From assembly GCA_013396995.1 (NCBI GenBank), contig VWZP01003889.1, positions 248,001 through 312,000 on the forward strand: DNA of 64,000 nt. Reading direction: 5' to 3'. This DNA comes from Dicaeum eximium (Eukaryota > Chordata > Aves > Passeriformes > Dicaeidae). The notes under the pieces were generated by a model, which was not told the origin of the DNA, made no database searches, and was given only the letters and a program-made list of their open reading frames with translations. Both the position numbers and the translations under genes were made by a program. Of the stretch, positions 1-12,300 are shown piece after piece (position 1 is the stretch's first letter; every line of letters begins with the position of its first letter).

Positions 1-300
1 TACGCAGAAGGAAAAGGTGTGCAGTGTGTACTGAAGGGCCTCAGTGCAGAGATAAAGGTGAAAGGAAAAGTTGGAGATGAGAGCAGCAGTGAGGGAAAGT
101 GAGGAGAAGTCAGGAGAGAAAGATTGACTCAGATACGGGTGCAAAGAGATAGAACTGAGAATAGGATGGTTAAAGTACAGGAAAGGTAGACAGGGAAAAT
201 AACACTAGAGGAAATGAAAGAAAGAAAAATTGCAAAGAAAGTTGAAAGAAAATAATGGAAAAGAAGAAAGATAGGAGAAAATAGGACATATTTGTGTTGC
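1..300. other. Purine-biased strand segment, non-coding
   Basis: The + strand is strongly enriched in A and G, with GAAAG, GGAGAA and GAAAGAAAGAAAAA words, and contains few pyrimidines. It is not a clean microsatellite and no gene is visible. It may be an old degenerate polypurine repeat. Confidence 0.6.
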
Positions 301-3300
301 TCTCAAAAAACTGCACTGGCACACTACAAAGAGTAGAAACCCATAAAGGTTTCCTTTTTCCTTCTGCAGGGAACAGATTTGTGAGATTGAGACAGGAAAA
401 TATGGCTCTGAACCGTGCTTTTGGGCACAGTGAAAATTATTATTTGTCTCTAAAAATTTCAATGTGAGCAAGAATGGCCCTGGGGAAGAGGTTGGTGGGA
501 GAGCATGGTCCTGGCAAGGCAGTGGTTGCTCTAAGCAGAAAAGCTACGTGCAAATTATTGAATTTATTAACAGATCTGACACCAAACGCTTAGGTTTTGC
601 ACTTGGATTGCATCATCAAACCTGACAATGCTTTTATTTATCCTCTCAGAACTTAGCTTTGCTTAGGCATCAGCTCCCAAACGCTCCCCAGAACTTTTGT
701 CAGTCCCAGCTGTGCTTTGTGGTTGCACAGGTTTTGGCAGGAGGCTTTTGGAAGCAGGTCCCAGCCCCAGAGCCAAAGTACAGGAGATGTTGCTGGACCC
801 CATCTCTGTGGGAGAGGAACTGCAACCAGACTGCAAGTGAGATTTCCTGTTCTGGGCTTCCAGGAGCTGCATTTAGGGACACATCAGGAAGCTGCATTGT
901 TTATTATGTCAGGTGGGCATGGACCTGCACCTTTAGTGGTTGCTTTGATATCTGAGATCTTGTAAGCCATTGTGTTTTCAGGTGTAGGTTTAAATCTAAA
1001 CCATTTTTCTGAGGTGCAGATAGCATCATGTGCTCAAATGGGAGGACACGTCCTGGAAGGTGCCAAGGATTTTCTAACTTTTTCATCAGAATTTTATTTG
1101 TCTTGGATTTGTTTTGAAACTCACTTATTTCTGGTAGAATTTATTTTTACTTGCTAACACATATTAGAATTGGAAATAAATGTTTCTTTTAACTTTATCA
1201 ATATAAACATATAAAGAGTCTCCCTGGAAAGGCATATAGGAAATGAGCATATGAAGAGTTAACACACTTAAAAATCTCTTTGGTTGTCAGAATAATTAAT
1301 GCTTCCAATAAACATGCTAATTAGTTGACATGGAGAATAATCTTCCTGTGTACATGTTGGACTTTTTCATATTATCCTGAATGCAAACACCACCTTATCA
1401 TATCCTTACCTTTGAACACTACCTCTACATCATTTCCTGGGTTTAGACACTTGTTATTGACTATACAAAGAGCAGCAAAAAGACTTAATAAAATCTGACA
1501 GCAGGCAGCTTTTCCTGCCTGAAAAGATTAAGTGCTTAGCACTTTGCATTTCAATTACCTAAAACTAATGGAAAAAATATTTTACATTTTAGCCCCTTAT
1601 TTGGCAAATTGCTTGGAGGAAGAAATATTTCTGATCTACAATTACGTTATTCTTTTAAAACTGGTTGAAAAGTGGATTAATCTATTGGCTGCAATATATA
1701 ACACTGCTTTTTTTTAATTAAGCAGATATTATGCAAATTTTAATCAATACTATTGTGTGTCTTCTCTTTGCTCATTCGGCCACTGCCAGAATTTTAGCTC
1801 TTTCCTAATCTAAAAGTATATTTTAGAACTGCTTGTATAAATTGTTTCCTATAAGTCATGACTATTCTAATCTTCATAAATTAGCTAAAATACTTTCTTA
1901 TGCTTACTGTGGCCCATAAATGAATGTAATCAGTTGAGATTTTTCTATTTGAATGGTCATTAGTTGGAATAAAACACCAACTTGAATTCCAGTTCTTCAG
2001 TTGTTCTGTTTGAACTCAGAGTTTTTCATGCAGAAGAATGGCTATTTAAAGCAGCACATACAAACAACTTGCATCACACTGTTTACTGAATACTCTCTCC
2101 ATAAATTATAATTATATTCTTCTATTTCAGTATTGCGTATTTTGGTTTTAACAAGGGCAACAAATCTCTTGGCTTATGGATAAAGGACTTGGCAATTTCA
2201 ATATTTGAAGTGCTCTCTCGCAGAGCAACCATGTATTTCCCTGCAGGTACATCTTCGTTTAAATATTGTTAGTAAGAGTAAAAAGATCATTTTCAATCAT
2301 GAAGGGAATGATGCAGAACATGGCTGGAAATGATATATGAAATACAGCGTAATTTTAAGGGTAAAGGCCTTGATACTTCTGAGTTACTCAGTCAAATATT
2401 CCCCCTGTAGCAGTTGATGATATTTCTTGAGTGATACTGCCCTTTTAGCCTGGGCAGTTGCCAGCATTACCCTCATTTATCCTCTTCCTTTGGGACTAGA
2501 AGTGATAATAGGGATGAAGTATTCCTTTGGAGCAGCCATATGTATTAACAGATTGCACAAAATCCTGTTCCCTTTGAGTGCAGTGGAGAGGAGCTGCTCC
2601 TAGGGATGCCTCAGCAGCAAGTCCTTCACTAGAAGGCACAAAATTCAATCTGCTCCACACTTGCTCCTGCCACTTTCTTTGTTTCTGGCATGTCTTTCCT
2701 GCAGAGCTCTGGTTATGTCACCTGTGCTGAGCAAAGGCTGCTTGTGGGAACACCAGACAGTTACCTAAAAAAACCAGCTCGACTAAGATGTTGGGGTTTA
2801 AACTCATTTTCTCACTGTAGTACAAGAAAACTGCTTTTCAAGACACAGAAATCTGAGGGAATCTGATAATTTTGGAAACATTTCTGCATAAGGCTGAAAT
2901 TGTCCTTTACATGAAAATGGTTGAGACAAACATCCAATCCAAAATTTCTGTTTTCTTTGTGATTATGGAGCTTCCTGAGGATGTGGGAAAAGGCTCAGGT
3001 AGCACAGGAACACAAACCAGTTTCTTCTGCTCCTTGGTTTAAAAATGCAAGGCATGTCCATCTGCCAGCAATTCATGCATTAAAACAAGAGAAGAGTTTT
3101 CCTTTATAAATTCCTGACCAGCTTTGTTTTAATTTTTCTGAGAAAAATGCAGATTTAATTTGGTAATTTTGCTGCAGATTTAATTTGGTTTCAATCTGGT
3201 GGTATGTGGTATAAATAATGTCTGATATCTCCACATTACTTCATGAAGTAGAAAGATTTGATAAAGTCTCTGTAAGATTTTATAAAGTGCCTCACAGGGA

Positions 3301-6269
3301 TGTGAGCAGCAGTCTGTCAGATGACAAGGTGCAGGGGCTCAAGAATAGCTCTGTGCCTGGGAAATGGGTGATGGATCATCCACTCACCAACTCCCTGAAC
3401 TATCAGGGGATGTACTTGACTGATTTTCAGTTAGGGAGCATGTAATCTCAATGATTGACCTGAAAAAAAATTAACAAAGTTCCAAGTGCGAGCTCCATCC
3501 CACATTTCCTCATGATGAATACAGGCTTGGAAAAATTACTAAGTGGACTTTTACTGTAACAAGAAGGCAGTTAATGTGTTTCAGCATTGGATGAAAGTTA
3601 TGATGAGAAAATCATAAAGAGATGGGAAACTTCTCATTTCTGATTTTTTTTTCTGTTTCAAGTGGAGCTACACACTTAAAACTATTTATTTGTTGATGTT
3701 GATGCAAGCATTTTACACCAGTTGAACCTTTCTCTACCTCTTCTACTTTGCCACAGCCTAACACAAAATACACATTTTCAACCCTAAGATTTTAATCAGA
3801 CAGGCAAAGATATTTAATTAGTGCTTCAGTAGATAAGTTACTCTTCAATGGAAAGGGCTGCATGAAAATTTGTTAGGCAGTATTTGCTATACATTTCCCA
3901 CTATCATGAATGCATTTATTTCAGATTCTGTGTAATAATCAAGTTAGCAATCTCCAGCATGGAAAAGAGAGTAGTTCGAGATTGCTTTTTCTGACAAAAT
4001 TCTATTCTCTTTTTAAATAGAATAAATTCTCTATTCTGTTTTTAAATACCTCTACTGACGTAAGGGATGGTAAAAGGGGAAAAAGGGGAGTTCCTCAGGC
4101 AGAAGAGCTGTGGGCAGAAGTCAACTCATAATCTCCAGTATCTCATAAAATGTGCTTATTACTGACAAAAAAAAATTGGGCAAAGAGTATTGTGGAAGTG
4201 AATTATGGCTGCTGTCTCCCACTTGTCGTGGCAACACAGAAGCATCACCTCTGAGACCACAGCCTTGAAGCAAATAGATAGTTTCAATTATCTAATTTTT
4301 GCAATGAATGAGACCTGTTTATTGGAAATCTATATGTGGTTGGCAATGGCAAATGGTAACTGTGCATATATCCAGTGCAGTGCTGGTTAATTTACAGCCT
4401 CCTCTGAACTATAAAATAGCAATGTTATTTCTAGAAATGAACACAGGCAGTATAAGTAGCTGTGGCAGAATAAGCAAACTTTGTCATTCTTCTTAATGGC
4501 TTTAAGTTGTTTGCATTTATATTTATTTACAAGTGAGCCATGGCTGGAGATCCTCATCTGAGGGTCACGACCTTTTATGCCACAGAATAACTGAAGATAA
4601 TTACTTCTTCGCTGAAAGTTTGGACAAGGTTTGTAACAAGATGGCACATGCGAAAAACAAGGAAATAAGGGTCACATTTGCAGCAGTAGCAGATTAATAG
4701 ATCAAACAGACAAGCTGACAGCAGCTTGTGACATCTTTACCAGGAATTGTTCTCTACGATGCAGTGATATTTTACCATTAAACAGCTCATTGTGAGTTTT
4801 GCATGTGGTTTTGCTCTATAGTCCCTAAGTTATGTACATAAAAAGGATGGCCAAAACCTTATTCTTGGCCTCTATTTAACAGAGAGGCTTTTATGCAGTG
4901 AAATATCTTTCTAAAGTCAGTGAGGAAGTGCCTTGGTCAGGTAGCCCACGTGACACGAGGTGTCTTGTCACCTGCAAAGCATTTTGACCATAACCTTAAT
5001 CCTGCTGCTATGGGAAATCTCTAGGATAAGCAAAGCCACTGATAACTTGAGGATTAGGATAAGGGCACTTTCTGAAAAGACCCTGGAGAATGAGGAACAT
5101 CCAGAATGGCTCATTCCTTTGTGTCCTGCATGCCTGCCCTGGGTATCAATAGCTCCATGTCCAGTTAAATTGTTGCACTGTTGTACAGACAGAAACGTGT
5201 CTAACAAAGGCACACGGGTAGGTGTAGGACACTATCTGATAAATGGAATTCTAGTCTACAGGGCCTTACAGAAACTACAAGCTACTGCTTCTGCTGTCTG
5301 ACAGGAATGGGGACTGTGATGGGCTTCACAGGAGGGGTGAAGTCTGCAAACATTTTGCAATTCTTTTTGCTTTCCCATGGTGTAACTCCCTCCTCGTGTG
5401 AATTCAGCTTTAACTGTTTGATTCTTACTGATGTGTTGAAATTCTTGCAGGAATAGAAAGTTTATCATCCGTGTCTCATTGGCAGGAGAATTCAAGTGTT
5501 GTTACATTTTCTTTCTGTGAAGATATTGAATAAGAGACCATAAACCAAGCAGGTGTGTCATAAGCACTGTTTCCCTTCATTGCTCCTAGGAAGGCATCTT
5601 TCAGATTAGGAATCAATTAAAGAAATTAGCCTATTCCTTGGAATTGAGCTCAGAGAGACATGCAGTGTCTCCTGGCCAGCAGCACAGACAGGTGAAAGAT
5701 AAGCTTTAATGTACTGTGGTCTGACAAATGCTCTGGGTCTGGCTTTCTGCCTGCAGAAGCAAAGCATTAACTAGCAAGAAGGAGCAAGTTTTGGAACTGT
5801 GGCTGGATCTTGTGTATCCCTGTAAACTTAGGGGCATAAAAAATCTTAGGCAAATGGCATTTTCTTATTTTCAGAGTAGTTCTTCTCTTTTATGGGAGAT
5901 CTTGCTAATATAAGTGTGGGAATCTCTGGTAAAAAATGCAAAGGCAATCAAAATCTTTGAGAAAACATTAGAAAGGCAGATAATTAAAACTGTGCAAGGT
6001 AATGAAACTAGTGTAGGGGCTACAAGAATGAGGAAAAGCTTTGCAGAGCCTGCATGGCTACCTGCATATTTGGGAGTGGCACATTGACACAGTGAGCACA
6101 AACCAGCTACACATGAATTGTCACCAAAATTTCTGGTTCACTTTGCAGCACAGCTCAAAGACTACTTCTGACCTTGGTGGGGCTTTTTCTTCCTGCCACC
6201 TGCACAACTTAGATGTGGTAAATGCACAGTTAAAGCCAGCAATCCCAGGCAATGTGGTCTGGGATGCTT
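301..6269. other. Non-coding sequence, no recognised gene
   Basis: AT-rich sequence with short moderately GC-rich patches (for example 650-900). No LINE end, RNA gene or recognised exon was found. One short exon-shaped segment (2131-2246) is described under findings. ORFs here are short and resemble no family I know. Confidence 0.7.
3149..3189 (+). repeat. Short local duplication, 16-bp unit repeated at 25-bp spacing
   Basis: GCAGATTTAATTTGGT occurs at 3149-3164 and again at 3174-3189, separated by nine bases. It looks like a small replication-slippage duplication. Confidence 0.8.
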
Positions 6270-6345
6270 CAGCATGGAGGTTAGACCAAATGATCCACTC
6301 TCTTCCCTTCCAACCTGACCCATTCTGTGGTTCTGTCACTCTCTG
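6270..6345 (+). mobile_element. CR1 LINE remnant, 3' end
   Basis: The segment follows the CR1 3' pattern: GAGGTTAGACCAAATGATC, then TCCCTTCCAACCTGACCC, then ATTCTGTGGTTCTGT, a decayed copy of the 8-bp tail repeat. Only the terminal ~75 bp is clear; a further part may extend upstream to about 6,200. It is 5'-truncated and old, as most avian CR1 copies are, and has no coding capacity. Confidence 0.75.
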
Positions 6346-9300
6346 AAATCAAAACCAGAGACAGAGATTACATATGGGTCCTTCTGGTACACTAATGGCA
6401 CAAGACAATTAGAAAAATTAAGATTGCATATTTTGTTGGACAATTAAAAATGGGACCCTAGAATTTTTGGGGGTTGCATTTGATCTCCAGTTTCAGTAAT
6501 GGCACTGCATGTGTGTGACTTCAGAAGCATTGATCTAAAACTGACCTCTCTTTTTCAATGGCAGATAATGACTATTAGAGAGCCATGAAGAAAGTCCTGA
6601 CTGCTGGTGGCCAACATGCCACCCTGGAAAGAGGACCTGACTGCCTCTATCCTAAGATAGGAAGTTTCTTATTGATATCTTCTGCCAATTTAGATACAAA
6701 GATAATCAAGAACATGGCAGCCTAACAGGCAGATCAATAACTGGGTCCCTCTCTGGTAGATAGAACAGAGTCAACCTTTTGCTGATATTTTATTTACAGA
6801 TACAGAAAATGCCAATCAAAAAGGTCACATCTGCATGACTTTTACTGAATACTGATCAAAGCAGATCTAGTGTTTATTAACCAGGAAAATGGGTGTGAAG
6901 AGAAAGAGAAACATAAATGTGTTCAAGGCAACAGAAGGCTCAGAAGTGAACCAGTCAGCAGCAAGTGAATATCCCTCCTTTACTGGGAGCCCTGGTGCAC
7001 AGGCCATTCCTGCTGCATTTCCCTGGCTCCTGCTGCCTGCCCAGAGTGAGGGTGTGATGGCACATGGATCCCTTCTGCATGAGCACACAACACCCCTTGT
7101 ACAGTACTCAGTACCTCCTGTGGGCATGGAGATCACAGAACACTCTGTTCCCCCCCTGTGCCTGCAGTGCAGAAGAGAAGAGCCGCTGGGAATTATTTTT
7201 GAATGGAAAATATGGGGAAATCCTTCTGTTCAACAACAGCATGTCTGTGATAATGACTTCAGAAGGACATAATAACGAATGTATTTTCACAGAGGATAAG
7301 CCCGAGATTTAATGGAATAGTTCAGCTGGAAACTCTGCAGTGTTCGAATCTGGTATTTCTAACTTTGCCTTCTTTTTGCCTTACACAGGCAACAAGATTT
7401 ATTAAAATTTTATGTAATTACAGCTTTGACCTGTAAAAGCTGCATGGATGATTTTAAAGTCAAGGATGGTACAGCCTTGAGATACAAACTTTAAAGGAGG
7501 CTGTGAGTTATATCCTCAGTTATAAATCTTCACAGGATGGATACTTGATGGAAGAGTGCAGTCTGCCACAGCACAGGGTGAGATTTGTCACTTTTACTCA
7601 AATTTAGTGAGTACACTGCATTCCAAGTCTGCTCACTGAAATCAGAGAGAGATGATGAAACACGGTCCTTTCCAAAGAGCATCCCAGAAAGGTGCATAAA
7701 TAAGTACTAGAGCCCAATGGAAAATAGATGGGTGTAGGTAACGCTTAAAGGTTTATTTTGTCTCCTGCCAAAAAAATGGATACTTTAAGATAATATGAGT
7801 AAAGATTTTCCCATGCAATTATGCATTTAATTTCATTTTTATGGCACAGTTTTTCATACTGTACATGGTAGCTGAATGCAGCACCTGGATTAAAAACATT
7901 TATGTCTTGTTTCCTATGGAGGGAAATCAATCCTCTCCATTCCTTGATGTATTTCCTATGGAAGAAAATCAATTTAATGTATTTTCTTTTATGTGAGTTG
8001 GTTAGTGACTGTAGGAGGGGGGAAATGATAAGCTTTACGTGAGTGTAATGAAAGAAAGTTCTTTTGGCTGGCAATTAAAATAATTAAATTTAGAAAGAAC
8101 ACAATTATGCTTTCAAGAAGGATCCAGGAATGCAGTTTCTATGAGGTTTGAAATGGATTTTGTAGTAAGCCAGGACAGTCATGTGTCAGCCACCAGAATT
8201 AATTCGAGGAGACTGCAAGGAAATGAGTTTTAGTAAAAGCCAAATTTGATAGGTGCCCAAATGCCAGTTCAGCCTCCTGAGAATGTTCTTCTGCTTCTCA
8301 CTAAGGGATGAGAATAAAACCAGCTGCACAAAAAAACATGCAGAAGACCTTTATAAAAAAAAAATGCTCTTGTCCCTGCTGTGTGATTGCCTTGTTTTCT
8401 TTTTCCCCAAAGAATTGATGATTGAAAACAGGGAGATAACTCATTGTGGTTCAGTTCAAGGCAAGAAGAAGGGATCATGCAGCAATGAAAAAATGTATTA
8501 CAAAATAAAAATAGCCTGATCAAAGTTATCTTGATCTCTGATGGAAACAGAAACTCTGCACCGTGCTGAAGGAAATGAAATATGGAAATTCAAACACCCC
8601 AATTTCAGTCTCAGTCTCTCTCTGTCACCCTGTGCTGGCAAGTGTCCAGCTCTGGGTGTGCACATGAAAGCCGAGGAGGGCAGCAAGGGATCTCCCTGGG
8701 GGCACACGTGGCAGGGGAAATGCTCAGAAGTAATACTGGTAATGGATAGGGAACTGCAAAGAGAAATCCCTGTCCCTGGTGATTTAATAAACCCATGGCA
8801 GAGGCCAGAGACAGGCTGGATTTCCGTGAACAAACATTTCTTTCATTAGAAACTGTTCTGGAACACAAACTTTCTGTTGAGAAACTGCATTTCTTCAGGA
8901 GAAGCTTGGACAAATTTTCAGATTCTGAAACAACCGAGCAACAAAAATAGGCTTTACTGGTATATTCTTCTAAGGCAAAAGCAGACACACTCTCTTTGTC
9001 AGTGGTGTTGATGTCAGTGTTTTTTCAGGCATTCACAGCTACATTGCTGCTTTTGCCACTGATAATTATTCAGTCTTAAACAGCAAACTCTTATTTATGT
9101 AATGGGTAATATTCTTTAAAGTAGTTCTCATAAAATGGCACTAAACTTTGCTAGGATTTAATATCTTCTAATTTCTTTGTTGCAAATCTGCTGAGTTTAG
9201 GAGTAAACATTTTAAACATTTTTCTCTGCAAATCCACAAATCAAGACGCATTCTGCCTGACAGCCCCTCATTTGTAAAGATGTTGTCAGTCAGATCTTGT

Positions 9301-12300
9301 CTTCAGAAACATCTTTCTTATAAAGCTGTCATTTTGGGGAGTTTTCAGCCAAGGGGAGAGGAGGCATTAGAAATCAGAGCTTGGGATCTGCGTGTAATAT
9401 ACAGGTGGGGATAAAATGACTTCCAAGAATGCTCTGCACCCATGACTGGGGCATGTTAGCATCTGCTGCTAAGATAGGGCAGAGTCACAGTTTGCCCTTT
9501 GCTTTCTCAGAGTTGCTTTCCTTCCTGCTGCCTCCCACCAGGGTGATGGATCCAGCCTTGGCTGGGCAGGGAGAGGGCAGGAGGGCACCCAGAGGGGTCT
9601 CACTTCAGGACAGGTCACCTTCCCCCAGCGTGGCTCCTGGAGAAAACCTCTCCTAGGCTCATGCCCTCACTGCTGCTTGCTGCTTCTCAGCGTGAAGCTT
9701 CCATTTCCTCCTGCTGTGCTTCCCCAGGAGCTGGGAGCTGTGCTGACTGTGAGTGCCTGCTGTGTGCTGCTTGCTCTGGGTGCGTTGATGGTGCACTGCC
9801 CTCGTCAGCTGAAATCAAAAACACCGGCGTGACCGAGGTCAGGAAGGCTCAACAGGCTCTGGCTCAGAGTTCAAGGAGAAAACAGCACTTACAGTTCTTT
9901 TTTTATGCCTCCAGGCAGTATTTAGCCAGGAAACCTCTGCCTACTGGGTCTATCCATTCTCTCAGCTGGAAAAGAATGGCTGATGTTTCTGTCTAAAGAA
10001 GAAGCTCTAAACCAGCTTCACAGTGGAAGTCAGGCAGCTCACAAGGGGCATTTAGCAGGGGTGGTGTCCTGGGCTGCCTTCTGGTGCTGCTTGGGGCAGC
10101 ATCTGTGGTGTCCCACCCCTGTGAGACCCAGGTCCAGCCCTGGGAAGGAGGAGTCCTCTTCCCACTGCCAGTAGCTGGAGTTAAACCTGGTGACTCTTTC
10201 CTCCATGCCAAGTGAGAGTGTGGACAACAGGTAAAGCCCACCTGGGATTTGGTTTATGAGAGAAAAGGTGCTAGAAGAGACAGTACAAAAATGAGGATAA
10301 TGCATGATTTCCTTTATACTGTTTTCCCTTGATGTTTGCACCTTTTGCAGAGAACAGCAGGCAGGGTGCAAAATGCCCCAGAGTTTTATAGAGAAGAGGA
10401 AGAAATTGGGGAAATACTGTAATATCCATGAAGTTAGTAGCAAAATTTTACTGGTTTCATTCTGTCTCAGACCACAGGAATTTTTTTTCAGTACTCAGAC
10501 ATTTTATTTAAGTAATTACACTAGAGCAGATTTGGCCCTCAGCATTTTCACTGTGAAATCTTAATTTATCTGGGACTAATGTTTTACATGGTGTATAGAA
10601 AATAATTTCAACTTTTCTCCAACTAAAGGAAAAAGGAGCTGGTATTAAATAAATGTCTTGGGTCATATGGAAACTTTGGTTTATGTCAAAGTTATTGTTT
10701 CTCTAGAGTGCTAACAGAAATTAAATAACTTGAAGAATTTGTATTTTGGGGAAAAACTCATTCACACCTAACTTATTATTATTAATTACATAGTTCAGAT
10801 CATTGATTTTACATCCTGTGTGGTTTAGCTAATGATTACAGAAAGGCCTTCAAAGATTGTATATTAATGACATCAATTATCACAAATTATAGTCTTTATG
10901 ACTTGTCATGAATATCAAATGACAGGGTACGAAAAACAATAGCATGTGGTGTGGGAAGTTATGTGAAGCAATTAAAGTCATGAAAACTTTGCTCAGTACC
11001 TCTCTTAAAAAAAGGTTATTAAATTATAATAATGGTCAATTCTCAGCAGACCAAAAAAAATTCCTTCATCTGGTTTCCTTCTGGGCATTTAGTAATGGAG
11101 CTCCCACCCTGCTGTGTAACATTTTATCACGTCACTTCTAGTGAAAACAATTTGCACTGCCAGCACTAATTGAGTGGAAGTTTTCACACATTATTTTTGA
11201 AGGAATAAATACCCTGAGTTCTGCATGCAACCACTTTCTTCGTTATCAAATTCCTCGCTTGTAACATGAATTTTTAAAAGCCTAATTTTACTCATTTTTT
11301 AAAGGAAAAGACAAAACCCAAGGGAATAAGGAATGAGGGAGTGTGTGATGTGTCACTCTGTGCCTGTTGTGCCGTGTGGTGGGTTTGGGTTGTGTTTGGC
11401 CCTGACCCTCTGGCTCTGCCAGCCTCACACAACTTGTGCATGCAGGAACAACCCACTGCACTTCACTGCAGAGGCGGAGTGACAATTACTGCTTGTGATT
11501 AATTACCCCATAATAAGCATTTGTGGAGAGCCCACAGCCAGTCAAATCTCCCAGCTCCATGTCCTCCCTCCGCCCAGGGAGCTGCCCCGTGGCAGTGTCC
11601 CCTTGGTGGCAGTGGGGACAGCACAAGGTGTGGCTGCCTCGAGGTTCAGGGCTGAGTGACCCCCTGCCCTCCGGGCTGGGCAGTGCTGAGGTTTGGGCTG
11701 GGGGAGGGAATTTCTGGGGGACACTGAGCTGGGCAAAAGGCTGTGGGGAGCCACCACAGTGGGAGGATGCTGCTCCTTTGGGCTGCCCTCGGTGCTGGGC
11801 TGTGCACGGGAGTGACCAAAATCCCCAAATTATCTTCACTGTGAGCTTTGAACAGCGTGCAGATATTGCTGTATTCCACTGTAAAAAAAAATAATAAAAA
11901 AAAGAGGCTAAAACTGAGTCTTTTTTTAACTGAGAAGATGAGCTGTAAGAGTTTTGCTTTTAGGAGGCTTAAAAATGCTTATGAGCCCCATGGATCTGTT
12001 TAATGCTCTGTTCCACTGCAGTTTCCCTTTGAAGTGAAAGACTTCTGATAAAAGTGATGTACTTTATGCTTAGAGCAGGTTTTATATTGTGGTGAGATGT
12101 AAAAAACCTTGGCCAAGGATATGGAGATCATTGCACAAGTTCCTGTGGACAGGCAGATAAAGGCTCAGTCCTGAGGAACATCCAGGCTGCATCAAATGTC
12201 ATAAACCTTCTGCTTAGCTGAAGAAAACAAATTATGGTTAAGGGCTAGTTCTTCAAAAGAGCTCCTGAAAAATGGAATTAATCTATTAGGATGCCTTTTC

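Noticed and set aside
11520..11830. GC-rich patch as a second CpG island
   Set aside because: GC content is high, but CpG dinucleotides are strongly depleted relative to expectation, unlike the island at 41.5-42.4 kb.
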